Assembly (NCBI GenBank): GCA_944384415.1 | Contig: CALWTF010000006.1 | Span: forward strand, 1-46,003 | DNA length: 46,003 nt | Reading direction: 5' to 3' | From: an uncultured Clostridia bacterium | Lineage (GTDB): Bacteria; Bacillota; Clostridia; Christensenellales; UBA1242 | In this document: piece by piece, positions 25,816-33,972 of the stretch | Layout of the letters: every line of letters starts with the position of its first letter | Numbering within the stretch: position 1 is the first letter of the stretch | Program-made: the position numbers and the translations under genes | The notes under the pieces: model-generated | Told to the model about the DNA's origin: nothing | Databases searched by the model: none | The model's input: only the letters and a program-made list of their open reading frames with translations

Positions 25816-26657
25816 ATGGATTTTTTAATATAGATAAACCTCAGGGAATTAGTTCTGCAAAGTGTGTATGGCTAATAAAGAAAAAATTTAATATAAAAGA
25901 TAAAATTGGTCATTTAGGAACACTTGACCCACTAGCAAGTGGTGTTTTGGTTGTTGCTGTTGGAAGAGCTAATAGATTGTTCGAAAAAATGAAAGAAAAA
26001 CATAAAACTTACATAACAACTTTTGAGTTTGGGTATCAAACTATCTCTTTGGATAGCGAAAGAAAAGAAATAGAATTTGATGGAGGAAGAATACCAACCA
26101 AACAAGAAATAATTAATGTTTTACCAAAATTGTTAGGTGAACAGTTTCAAACAGCACCAGCATTTTCTGCTAAAAATATTAATGGACAGCGTGCTTACCA
26201 AATGGCCAGAGATGGGAAGAGTTTTGAAATAAAACCTCATAAAATATATATTTATAATATTGAATTGTTAAAACAGTTAAATAATAAATCATTTCAATTC
26301 TTGATAGAATGTAGTGGTGGTACATATATAAGAAGTATTTGCCGAGATTTAGCTAAAAATCTTAATACATATGCAACTATGGTTCAATTAAGAAGAGTAA
26401 AAAGTGGCATTTTTGCAGTAGAAACATCAAAAACACTTGATAATATTACAGAAGATGATATTATACCTGTTGATTATGTTTTACACGATTTACAAATTCT
26501 TCCTTTGTCATCTTTACAAATTCAAACATTAAAAAACGGAATTATAATTGATTATGATATTTTTGATGGAGAATATTTGGTTAAAGAAAACGATTTAACA
26601 ATTGGAATAGCAATTGTTGAAAACAAAAAAGTTAAAATGAAAACTTGGTTGCTTTAA
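25812..26657 (+). CDS. truB: tRNA pseudouridine55 synthase
   Basis: TruB converts U55 of the tRNA T-loop to pseudouridine. The protein of 281 residues begins NGFFNIDKPQGISS and has the catalytic aspartate in GHLGTLDPLASGVL (Asp39), then QTAPAFSAKNINGQRAYQMAR and CSGGTYIRSICRDL, all family motifs. I start at ATG 25812, which overlaps the nrnA stop as ATGA; an in-frame start 21 bases upstream lies inside nrnA. The C-terminal PUA-like part is short. ribF, often next, is absent. Confidence 0.94.
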   Translation: MNGFFNIDKPQGISSAKCVWLIKKKFNIKDKIGHLGTLDPLASGVLVVAVGRANRLFEKMKEKHKTYITTFEFGYQTISLDSERKEIEFDGGRIPTKQEIINVLPKLLGEQFQTAPAFSAKNINGQRAYQMARDGKSFEIKPHKIYIYNIELLKQLNNKSFQFLIECSGGTYIRSICRDLAKNLNTYATMVQLRRVKSGIFAVETSKTLDNITEDDIIPVDYVLHDLQILPLSSLQIQTLKNGIIIDYDIFDGEYLVKENDLTIGIAIVENKKVKMKTWLL

Positions 26658-26669
26658 AAGGAGAAATAT

Positions 26670-27518
26670 ATGATTAGATTTGGTCCTTCTGGAAATTCGG
26701 ATAAATTTTTTGAAGATGGTTTAAAAGAAAGTGTTCAAGCACCAAAATGGTTAAATGATATGGGATTAACTTCTTATGAATATCCATTAACATTAGGAAG
26801 ATTTCTTTCAGAAAAAACTGCAAAAGCAATTGGTGAAGAAGCAAAAAAATATAATATAGAAGTAAGTGTTCATGCTCCGTATTTTATAAATTTTTGTAAT
26901 CCAACAAAAGAATCACAAGAAAGCAATGCTAAATATTTATTAACTACTTTAAATAACTTGCGAAATTTGGGTGGTAACAGATGTATTTTCCACAGTGGAA
27001 CACAAATGAAAATGACAAGAGAAGAAGCATTATCAAATTTGAAAAATAATTTTTTAAATTTTTTACCTAAATTTTATGATGCTGGTTTTGATGATATGTG
27101 GCTTATGCCTGAAACTATGGGGAAATACTCGCAAGTTGGAAATGTTGATGAAATTATAGAAATGGCTAGTTGGGATAAGTCTGTAGTACCTTGTTTTGAT
27201 TTTGGACATATAAATTGTATAATGCAGGGTGCATTGAAAAGCAAACAAGATTTTCTTGATATTTTTAATAAATCTATAGATAAATTAGGTTTTGAAAAAA
27301 CAAATAATTGTCATATACATTTTTCAAAAATTAAATACAGTGATAAGGGCGAAGTATCACATCTAACATTTGAAGATACTGATTTTGGTCCTAATTTTGA
27401 GCCTATGATAGATGCTATTGTACAATTAGGAATTAAACCTAATATTATATGCGAATCTCGAGGAACTCAAGCTATTGATGCTAAAAAAATATTGGAATAT
27501 TTTTTAAGTTTGCATTGA
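26670..27518 (+). CDS. Endonuclease IV-like TIM-barrel protein
   Basis: This 282-residue protein has the xylose-isomerase-like/AP endonuclease IV (Nfo) fold. Metal-ligand candidates are visible in order: VSVHAPYFINF (His), FHSGTQ (His), PETMGK (Glu), CFDFGHINC (Asp and His), CHIHFSK (His) and ICESRG (Glu). Endonuclease IV repairs abasic sites, but close relatives act on sugars. It differs from classical Nfo in the beginning (RFGPSGNSDKFF) and would be best called AP-endonuclease-like. A good AAAGGAG site precedes ATG 26670. Placement between truB and efp is not one I recognise as conserved. Confidence 0.82.
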   Translation: MIRFGPSGNSDKFFEDGLKESVQAPKWLNDMGLTSYEYPLTLGRFLSEKTAKAIGEEAKKYNIEVSVHAPYFINFCNPTKESQESNAKYLLTTLNNLRNLGGNRCIFHSGTQMKMTREEALSNLKNNFLNFLPKFYDAGFDDMWLMPETMGKYSQVGNVDEIIEMASWDKSVVPCFDFGHINCIMQGALKSKQDFLDIFNKSIDKLGFEKTNNCHIHFSKIKYSDKGEVSHLTFEDTDFGPNFEPMIDAIVQLGIKPNIICESRGTQAIDAKKILEYFLSLH

Positions 27519-27543
27519 TTTATTAACTAAAATATGATAAAAT
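27515..27543 (+). promoter_or_regulatory. Sigma-A promoter for efp
   Basis: TTGATT at 27515 (overlapping the previous stop codon) and TAAAAT at 27538 are spaced by 17 bases. Confidence 0.72.
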
Positions 27544-27579
27544 AATTGCATATAATTTTATGATAAGGAGAAATTTTTT

Positions 27580-28137
27580 ATGGTTTCAGCTTCTGAATTA
27601 AGAAAAGGAATGTGCTTTGAACGAAATGGCCAAATTTATACAGTAATGGCTTACGAGCACAACAAACATGGTCGTGGTTCGGCTGTGGTATGGGTAAAAA
27701 TGAAAAATGTTCAAACAGGTGCAGTAGTTGAGGATACTTTTAACCCAACAGATAAATTTCCACCTGTAACATTTATGGAAAAGAAAATGACATATATTTA
27801 TAATGATGGTGAACTTTATTACTTTATGGACCCAGAAACTTATGAGCAAGTGCCATTTGGAAAAGATATGGTTGAGGATTGTTTACCATATATGGTTGAA
27901 AACACTGAAGTTACATTTAGGCTATTTAAAGATAAAGTTTTTAGTATAGAACCACCTTTATTTGTAAATTTAAAGATTGTAGATTGTGAACCTGGTGTTC
28001 AAGGTGATACATCAAAAATGGCTTACAAACCAGCTAAATTGGAAACTGGTTTAGTGGTTCAAGTTCCTTTATTTATTGCTAGTGATGAAACAATAAAGGT
28101 TGATACAAGAACAGGAGAATATGTTGAAAGAGCATAG
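27580..28137 (+). CDS. efp: Elongation factor P with arginine at the loop tip
   Basis: EF-P rescues ribosomes stalled at polyproline. The 185-residue protein has three beta-barrel domains; it starts SASELRKGMCFERNG and ends with the expected DETIKVDTRTGEYVERA. The loop that reaches the peptidyl transferase centre reads NKHGRGSAVVWVK, which puts Arg32 where E. coli has the modified Lys34 and Bacillus a modified Lys32. Arginine here is known to be rhamnosylated by EarP in some proteobacteria; no such enzyme is visible in this window. It is a single-gene transcription unit with its own promoter and terminator. Confidence 0.96.
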   Translation: MVSASELRKGMCFERNGQIYTVMAYEHNKHGRGSAVVWVKMKNVQTGAVVEDTFNPTDKFPPVTFMEKKMTYIYNDGELYYFMDPETYEQVPFGKDMVEDCLPYMVENTEVTFRLFKDKVFSIEPPLFVNLKIVDCEPGVQGDTSKMAYKPAKLETGLVVQVPLFIASDETIKVDTRTGEYVERA

Positions 28138-28169
28138 TTAACAAAATTAATTATTTTTTATAAAATGAT

Positions 28170-28200
28170 AAAAGATGAGTTTTTTCGCTCATCTTTTTTT
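28170..28200 (+). terminator. Rho-independent terminator after efp
   Basis: A perfect stem AAAGATGAG/CTCATCTTT with a T-rich loop is followed by a run of T residues. Confidence 0.9.
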
Positions 28201-28249
28201 GTTCTATAAAATGCACTATCAAAATATACTAAAATAAAAAAGGTGAATT

Positions 28250-29164
28250 ATGTTAGAAATTTTCCCTAAAAATATTCAAATGGCTTTAGAAAATGTTAAT
28301 ATAAAAGGCTTGCAAGAAATAAGGTTAAGAATAAATCAGCCAGTTATAGTTAATTTTGGTGGATTATATTTTTTGTCAGAAACTGGAATTACCGACAATA
28401 TTTCAGATGCAATTATATGTAGTAAAAAAGATATTGAAGATGTAGTTTTTAAAGCTTGTGAATGTTCAATTTATGCTTTTAATGAAGAAATAAAACAGGG
28501 ATTTGTTTCACTTAAAAATGGATATCGACTTGGTGTTTGTGGAGAAATTGTTCAGGAAAATGGAATTATTAAAACCATTAAAAATTTTACTTCTGTTTCT
28601 TTAAGAATCCCTCATGAAATAAAAAATTGCTCGTTAAAAGTTTTACCTTATTTATTCGATGATAAACAAATATTTAGTACATTGATAATTTCACTTCCGG
28701 GTAAAGGTAAAACTACATTTTTGCGTGATTTATGTCAGCAGTTTTCTAAAAAATTTTTAGCTAAAAATATTTTAGTTATTGATGAAAGGGGTGAAATAGC
28801 GTGTTGTAATCAAGGTGAACCACAAATAAATTTAGGACCTATGGTTGATGTAAACACAAATTGTACAAAACTTTTTGGTTTAGAAAATGGAATAAGAACA
28901 CTTGCTCCTGAGGTTGTTTTTTTAGATGAATTAGCTAATATAAATGATATTGATGCAGTTGAATATGCTATGGGTTCTGGTGTTAAAATTATAGCAACAG
29001 CTCATGCTTTGGATTTAAAAAATTTGGAGCAAAAACAAAACTTTGAACATTTACTTAATCAAAAGTTTTTTGAAAGAATAGTTGTTTTATCTTCTGGAGA
29101 AAGTGTTGGTATTGTTGATTCAATTTATGACTCAAATAAAAAATTATTATATTATTCAGGTTAA
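28250..29164 (+). CDS. spoIIIAA: Stage III sporulation protein AA (ATPase)
   Basis: SpoIIIAA is the secretion-type ATPase of the SpoIIIA-SpoIIQ channel between mother cell and forespore. In 304 residues it has NEEIKQGFVSLKNGYRLGVCGE, Walker A (SLPGKGKTTFLRDL, about residues 146-159), VIDERGEIA, and Walker B (EVVFLDELAN), as in the family. It opens the complete eight-gene spoIIIA operon, with intergenic gaps of a few bases. The operon is read by sigma-E in Bacillus; upstream of this gene I see only a weak AATATACT element, not enough to claim a sigma-E site. Confidence 0.94.
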   Translation: MLEIFPKNIQMALENVNIKGLQEIRLRINQPVIVNFGGLYFLSETGITDNISDAIICSKKDIEDVVFKACECSIYAFNEEIKQGFVSLKNGYRLGVCGEIVQENGIIKTIKNFTSVSLRIPHEIKNCSLKVLPYLFDDKQIFSTLIISLPGKGKTTFLRDLCQQFSKKFLAKNILVIDERGEIACCNQGEPQINLGPMVDVNTNCTKLFGLENGIRTLAPEVVFLDELANINDIDAVEYAMGSGVKIIATAHALDLKNLEQKQNFEHLLNQKFFERIVVLSSGESVGIVDSIYDSNKKLLYYSG

Positions 29165-29166
29165 TT

Positions 29167-29652
29167 ATGACAGCTTTAATTGGTTTTGTTTTATTTGGCT
29201 GTATAACTTTTATAGGAATGAATATTTACAATAGTTATAAAACCAGAAAGATATTTTATGATGATTTTATTTTGTTTTTGCAAAATTTAGATGCTGAAAT
29301 TGGGTTTTTTCAAAACAAATTAAATCAAATTTTTGATGCTAAAATTTATCATAAAGATTTTCAAAATTTAATTATTTCAGCCCAAAAAAGCATTTATTCT
29401 TTAGAAAATAATTTGAATGATTGGTTTAAAAATCAATCGATAATTAATGATGAGCAATTTTTTCATATAAAAGAATTTTTTTTAAAATTAGGCAGGCTTG
29501 ATGTTACAACACAAAAAAAAGAAATAGAAAATTTAAAAAATTATCTTGAGGAATGTATTTTGATTGTCAAAGATGAATTGAATAAAAAAGGTAAATTAAG
29601 TTTTAATTTAAGTATTATGTTAGGTTTAGCTGTTTTTATTTTAGTATTATAA
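29167..29652 (+). CDS. spoIIIAB: Stage III sporulation protein AB
   Basis: This 161-residue protein is second in the operon. It has an N-terminal membrane helix (residues 3-17), a helical cytoplasmic middle with heptad-like spacing (about 30-140), and a hydrophobic C-terminal segment. This is the GspF-like architecture of SpoIIIAB. The sequence matches poorly conserved family features such as LGRLDVTTQKKEIENLKNYLEE. It lies two bases after spoIIIAA. Confidence 0.9.
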   Translation: MTALIGFVLFGCITFIGMNIYNSYKTRKIFYDDFILFLQNLDAEIGFFQNKLNQIFDAKIYHKDFQNLIISAQKSIYSLENNLNDWFKNQSIINDEQFFHIKEFFLKLGRLDVTTQKKEIENLKNYLEECILIVKDELNKKGKLSFNLSIMLGLAVFILVL

Positions 29653-29663
29653 TGAGGTGATGT

Positions 29664-29861
29664 GTGGGAGTTGAAATTATATTAAAAATTGCAACAATTG
29701 GTATTTTAATTGCTGTAGTGGCACAAGTTTTAAAACAAGCTGGGAAAGAAGAAATTGCAACACTTACTACATTAGCTGGACTTGTTGTTGTGCTTACTAT
29801 GGTTGTTGATATGATTTCTGAATTATTTTCAACAGTAGGGAATTTATTTTATCTTTATTGA
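29664..29861 (+). CDS. spoIIIAC: Stage III sporulation protein AC
   Basis: This 65-residue protein with two membrane helices is characteristic of SpoIIIAC (EIILKIATIGILIAVVAQVLKQAGKEE). It starts at GTG 29664 behind GAGGTGA. Length and position identify it with confidence. Confidence 0.92.
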   Translation: MGVEIILKIATIGILIAVVAQVLKQAGKEEIATLTTLAGLVVVLTMVVDMISELFSTVGNLFYLY

Positions 29862-29883
29862 CATTAAAGGAAGGAGGTAGTTT

Positions 29884-30273
29884 GTGGATGAGCTGTTCAA
29901 AATTATTGGAGTTGCTCTTATAACTACTGTTGCAGTTCTTGTTATAAAGCCTTCAAAACCAGAGATTGCAATGTTAATTGGAGTTGCTGGTTCAATTATT
30001 GTGTTTTTATTTATTGTTAACTTGCTTGAAGATGTAATTGGTCTTTTTGATTATATTATGGCTAAAACAAATTTAGATAGTGACATTATGATGTTGTTAG
30101 TGAAAATTGTTGGGGTAGGATATATTACAGAATTTAGTTCTAATATATGTTCTGACAGTGGCAATACTGCAGTAGCTAGTAAAATTTTATTAGCAGGAAA
30201 ACTTACAATTTTTGTTTTAGCTATACCTATTATTACCTCACTTGTTGAGTTAATTGTGAGCATAATGCCTTGA
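29884..30273 (+). CDS. spoIIIAD: Stage III sporulation protein AD
   Basis: This 129-residue membrane protein has about four hydrophobic helices and contains KPSKPEIAMLIGVAGSI and a VGVGYITEFSSNICSDSG segment typical of SpoIIIAD. The start is GTG 29884 behind GGAGG; the stop overlaps the start of spoIIIAE. Confidence 0.92.
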   Translation: MDELFKIIGVALITTVAVLVIKPSKPEIAMLIGVAGSIIVFLFIVNLLEDVIGLFDYIMAKTNLDSDIMMLLVKIVGVGYITEFSSNICSDSGNTAVASKILLAGKLTIFVLAIPIITSLVELIVSIMP

Positions 30274-31484
30274 AAAATATAAAAAAATATATAAAAATAT
30301 TATTAATTTTGTTATTATTTAACTTATTTTTTTGCAATGGTAGTAATTTCTGTGTTTATGCTGACAATTCAAGTCTTGGTGAATCTTCAAATTTGGAAGA
30401 GGAATTACAAGATAATGTAAATGAACAATTAGGAAATCTTGGCTTAGACAGTTTTGATAAAGAAATAGCAGAACTAACAGAACAAGGAACAAACATTTTT
30501 GGTTCATCAAGTTTTTGGCAAAAAGTTTCAAATTTAATACAAGGTGATTTTGGTAGTGATTATTCTACATATTTTCAAGCCATAATAAACACTTTTTTTA
30601 GTGAGATATTAGATTTTATTCCTTTACTTGCAACGATTGTTGCAATTACTGTAATTTGTAGTTTGGTTGGAAGTTTAAAAGGAAAAGAATCAAGTGAATC
30701 TATTGGACAAATAGTAAATTTTGTTGCATTTGCTGTTGTTGTTGTGATTGTAAGTTCTACAATAATTGGTTTATTTACTATGTCGCAAAATTTAATTAAT
30801 TCAATATCTTCACAAATGCAATTATTGTTTCCAATTCTTTTAACTTTGCTTGCTAGTGTTGGTGGTGTGGTTTCAGTTGGCATTTTTCAACCAGCGGTTG
30901 GTATTTTATCCTCAGTTATTGTTCAAGTTTTCAGTGTATTAGTTATGCCAATGCTAATTGTTATATTTATTTTTTCAATTGTTAATTCTATTTCATCAAA
31001 TATAAAGTTAGATAAAATAATTTCATTTTTTCAAAGCATATTGAAATGGTTGTCTGGAATTTGTTTTAGTGTTTTTCTTTTTGTGTTAATGATTCAAGGT
31101 ATAGTTGCGGGAAGTTTTGATAGTGTTAGCATTAAAGCTATGAAATTTGCATTAAAAAGTTATGTTCCAATTTTGGGTGGTTATTTATCCGATGGTTTTA
31201 ATGTTGCAATGGCAAGCAGTGTTTTAATAAAAAATGCTGTCGGTATGGTTGGGCTAATTTTATTGTTTGCTTCAGTAATAGTACCCGTTTTAAAAATTGC
31301 GGTGTGTATTTTATTTTTAAAGTTAAGTGCAGGAATTTTACAGCCAATAACAGAAAGTAAAGTGCCAGATTTTTTAGTGTCTGTTTCAAAACTACTTAAT
31401 TTACTTGTTATGATTTTATTAGGCATAGCTTTTATGTATTTTGTAACTGTGGGTCTTATTTTATGTACTTCAAACTCATTGTGA
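30270..31484 (+). CDS. spoIIIAE: Stage III sporulation protein AE
   Basis: This 404-residue polytopic protein has a cleavable-looking N-terminal signal (residues 5-30), a soluble region to about residue 110, and then about seven to eight membrane helices, the SpoIIIAE pattern. Conserved segments include PAVGILSSVIVQVFS and a glycine at the start of the last helices. TTG 30270 overlaps the spoIIIAD stop by four bases. It is one of the least diverged SpoIIIA proteins. Confidence 0.92.
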   Translation: MKNIKKYIKILLILLLFNLFFCNGSNFCVYADNSSLGESSNLEEELQDNVNEQLGNLGLDSFDKEIAELTEQGTNIFGSSSFWQKVSNLIQGDFGSDYSTYFQAIINTFFSEILDFIPLLATIVAITVICSLVGSLKGKESSESIGQIVNFVAFAVVVVIVSSTIIGLFTMSQNLINSISSQMQLLFPILLTLLASVGGVVSVGIFQPAVGILSSVIVQVFSVLVMPMLIVIFIFSIVNSISSNIKLDKIISFFQSILKWLSGICFSVFLFVLMIQGIVAGSFDSVSIKAMKFALKSYVPILGGYLSDGFNVAMASSVLIKNAVGMVGLILLFASVIVPVLKIAVCILFLKLSAGILQPITESKVPDFLVSVSKLLNLLVMILLGIAFMYFVTVGLILCTSNSL

Positions 31485-31492
31485 GGTAACAA

Positions 31493-31978
31493 ATGGTATT
31501 AACAGATTATTTATTAAGTTTAGTTGGTATAGTTATACTTTCGATTATTATAGATTTGATTTTGCCATCAGGACAAGTTAACAAGTATATAAAAAGTATA
31601 TTTTCATTTATTTTTATTTTTGTTTTAGTTTCTCCAATACCAAAACTTTTAAATGGTGAATTTAATTTTAATAATATTTTTCAAAGTTCTTCAACCGAAT
31701 TAAATGAAAATTATTTAAATAATTTAAAACAAGAACAAGCAGATAAACTTATGGAAAGTTTGAATAAACAGTTTGAAGAAAGGGGATTTTATGGTTTAGA
31801 TATTTTAGTAACTTATAATTCGGATAATTTAATTTTTGAAATACAAAAAATTTTTGTCGATTTAACTAATTTAGTTCTTAATGAAAATAACCAGCATATA
31901 AATAAGTATACCACAATTAAAGATTTGTTAATAGAATTTACTGGAGTAAGGGAGGAACAAATAATTCTAAATGGCTGA
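31493..31978 (+). CDS. spoIIIAF: Stage III sporulation protein AF
   Basis: This 161-residue protein has two N-terminal membrane helices (residues 5-25 and 32-50; LILPSGQVNKYIKSIFSFI is the loop typical of SpoIIIAF) and a soluble C-terminal ring-building domain. It overlaps spoIIIAG by eight bases. Confidence 0.9.
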   Translation: MVLTDYLLSLVGIVILSIIIDLILPSGQVNKYIKSIFSFIFIFVLVSPIPKLLNGEFNFNNIFQSSSTELNENYLNNLKQEQADKLMESLNKQFEERGFYGLDILVTYNSDNLIFEIQKIFVDLTNLVLNENNQHINKYTTIKDLLIEFTGVREEQIILNG

Positions 31979-32558
31979 AAAAAAATTTTTTAGTTTTTTA
32001 AATAAATTTAAATGGTTTGAAAAACTTAAAAAAATCAAACATTTTGAAATAATTTTGGTTGTAATTTTAGCCTGTTTGGTTTTATTGATTTGGTTTGCAG
32101 ATTTTGGCGATGATAAAACAACTTCAAGCAATAGTAATAAAACATATTCTTCATCATCTTTAAGTCAATACACGCAAGAATTAGAATCAAGATTAGAAAG
32201 TGTTCTAGGTAATATTGATGGAGCAGGTAAAGTAAATGTTATGATAACTTTTGATGGTAATAGCGAAGTAATTTTGGCAACTACTACCGATGAAAAAGTT
32301 ACATCAAATTCTACAACATCAAGTGGTGGTACTGTTAATGAAAGTAAAACTGAAACTGTTAGTGTAGAACCAGTATTAATAACTGGTAATGGAACAACTA
32401 CTCCTATAATTATTATGGAAAAAATGCCTAACATAAAAGGAGTAATAGTTATAGCAGAAGGGGCTAACGATGTTCGTGTTAAATTAGATTTGTTAAAAGC
32501 TGTTCAAGCTTTGCTTACAGTAACATCAAGCCAAGTTGAAATATTCAAAGGTAATTAA
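31971..32558 (+). CDS. spoIIIAG: Stage III sporulation protein AG
   Basis: SpoIIIAG forms the large ring in the intermembrane space. The 195-residue protein has one membrane helix (about 24-42) and a ring-building motif fold with YTQELESRLESVLGNIDGAGKVNVMITFD and the IKGVIVIAEGANDVRVKLDLLKAVQALL segment, both strongly conserved in the family. Confidence 0.94.
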   Translation: MAEKKFFSFLNKFKWFEKLKKIKHFEIILVVILACLVLLIWFADFGDDKTTSSNSNKTYSSSSLSQYTQELESRLESVLGNIDGAGKVNVMITFDGNSEVILATTTDEKVTSNSTTSSGGTVNESKTETVSVEPVLITGNGTTTPIIIMEKMPNIKGVIVIAEGANDVRVKLDLLKAVQALLTVTSSQVEIFKGN

Positions 32559-32575
32559 TAAAAAGGAGAATATAT

Positions 32576-33052
32576 ATGGTTACAAAGAAAAAGAAAATTA
32601 TAGTTTTAAGTATTATGATGGTTTTATTGGTAGCAACAGGATTTTTAAATTTATCTTTAAATACACAAGCTGAACAAACTCAAATTGTTTCTGGTAGTGA
32701 AACATTGTCTTTTTTTGAAAGTTATCGTGCTGATAGAGATACTGCAAGAACACAACAAAAAATGTATTACACATCAATTATTGAAAGCGCTAATACAAGT
32801 GAAGAATCTAGAGAAAGTGCGGAAACTAGTTTAAAAAATTTAGCTGCAAAAATTGAAAAAGAACTTGTATTAGAAAGTTGCATTTTAGCAAAAGGTTTTG
32901 AAGATACTGTTGTTTCTTTTTCTGATACTTATGTTAATGTTATGGTGAAATCATCTGAGTTAACTGAAAGTGAGGTTGCTCAAATTGTGCAAATTGTTCA
33001 AGAACAAACCAGTAAATCTATTGACAATATAAAAATTATCCCAATTGAATAG
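32576..33052 (+). CDS. spoIIIAH: Stage III sporulation protein AH
   Basis: SpoIIIAH is the mother cell half of the zipper with SpoIIQ. The 158-residue protein has one membrane helix (residues 6-26), an extended linker with FFESYRADRDTARTQQ, and a YscJ/ring-building domain to the end (VQIVQEQTSKSIDNIKII). It completes the operon in the same order as Bacillus. Confidence 0.94.
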   Translation: MVTKKKKIIVLSIMMVLLVATGFLNLSLNTQAEQTQIVSGSETLSFFESYRADRDTARTQQKMYYTSIIESANTSEESRESAETSLKNLAAKIEKELVLESCILAKGFEDTVVSFSDTYVNVMVKSSELTESEVAQIVQIVQEQTSKSIDNIKIIPIE

Positions 33053-33081
33053 TTGATTTAACTTTCAATTTATGATATAAT
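33053..33081 (+). promoter_or_regulatory. Sigma-A promoter for the asp23-nusB segment
   Basis: TTGATT at 33053 and TATAAT at 33076 have a 17-base spacer. Confidence 0.78.
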
Positions 33082-33121
33082 CCACACTAGATTTGTTGAA
33101 CATTTAGGGGGATTATTATTT

Positions 33122-33484
33122 GTGAGCGATAAGGAAGTTGTTAACAAAGGTGTTGTAACATACAACAAAAACATACTTTTATCTATAATTAATTTAGCTG
33201 CAAAAGAAATTAGTGGCGTTGCATCATTATGTGCTAATTTTGGTGGTAGTGTTGTTAAAAAGTTGTTTTCAAACAATTATTATGAAGGTGTCAAAGTTAG
33301 CAGAACAAAAAATGGTTTAGTTATTGATGTTTATTTAAATATTTATTCAAATTATAATGTTGCCGATGTCGCTTTTCGTGTTCAAGAGAATATAAAAAAC
33401 AGTATAAGTTCAATGATAAACCTCAATATTCAATCGGTTAATGTTAGGGTTATGGGTGTTGAGTTCATTTCTAACGAAAAATAA
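33122..33484 (+). CDS. Asp23/Gls24 family envelope stress protein
   Basis: This 120-residue protein matches the Asp23/Gls24 (DUF322) family: VVTYNKNILLSIINLAAKEISGVASL, the VIDVYLNIYSNYNVADVAFRVQENIK block and VNVRVMGVEF. Such small proteins often sit upstream of nusB in Firmicutes and are linked to cell-envelope homeostasis. GTG 33122 is the start, behind AGGGGGA. A hairpin at 33493-33527 may separate it from nusB. Confidence 0.9.
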   Translation: MSDKEVVNKGVVTYNKNILLSIINLAAKEISGVASLCANFGGSVVKKLFSNNYYEGVKVSRTKNGLVIDVYLNIYSNYNVADVAFRVQENIKNSISSMINLNIQSVNVRVMGVEFISNEK

Positions 33485-33492
33485 TAAAAATA

Positions 33493-33527
33493 TACCCCCT
33501 TTTTATAAAGTGGGTTATTTTGTTTTT
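33493..33527 (+). terminator. Weak terminator between the asp23-like gene and nusB
   Basis: ACCC-C-CTTT pairs with AAAG-T-GGGT with one mismatch, then T-rich sequence. It could allow partial read-through to nusB. Confidence 0.45.
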
Positions 33528-33552
33528 ATAAAATGTAAGGTGGTTAAAATAT

Positions 33553-33972
33553 ATGAGTAGAAAAACAGATAGAGAAATTGTTTATCAAATGCTTTTTTCT
33601 TCACTTTTTAATGTTGGAGATGATAGGGTAGACTTTGAGCAGGAGTTATCTTCAATCTCTGATAACACATTTGATAATGAATCATATGAATATATTTCAA
33701 CAACATATAATGGTGTTTTAAATAAAAAAGATGAATTAAATAAAATAATTGAACCATATTTAAATGGTTTTGAGTTAAAAAGATTGTATAAAACAGATTA
33801 TGTTGCATTGTTATTAGCTGTTTATGAGTTGAAATATAACAAAGAAATACCTACAAAAGTAGTTATAAATGAAGTTGTAGAACTATGTAAAAAGTTTTCA
33901 GCTGAAAAAAGTGCTAAATATGTAAATGGCGTAATTGCAAGTATTATTAAGGAAAGTAAAAATAATGAGTGA
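33553..33972 (+). CDS. nusB: Transcription antitermination factor NusB
   Basis: This 139-residue all-helical protein forms the NusB-S10 complex for rRNA antitermination. RKTDREIVYQMLFSSLF opens the family domain, and LLLAVYELKYNKEIPTKVVINEVVELCKKF...KYVNGVIASI is the characteristic C-terminal motif. The stop overlaps the xseA start by eight bases, giving the usual nusB-xseA-xseB order. Confidence 0.94.
   Translation: MSRKTDREIVYQMLFSSLFNVGDDRVDFEQELSSISDNTFDNESYEYISTTYNGVLNKKDELNKIIEPYLNGFELKRLYKTDYVALLLAVYELKYNKEIPTKVVINEVVELCKKFSAEKSAKYVNGVIASIIKESKNNE

Noticed and set aside
28200..28249. Sigma-E promoter for the spoIIIA operon
   Set aside because: An AATATACT element is present, but no convincing -35 element at the right distance; too weak in AT-rich sequence to report as a feature.
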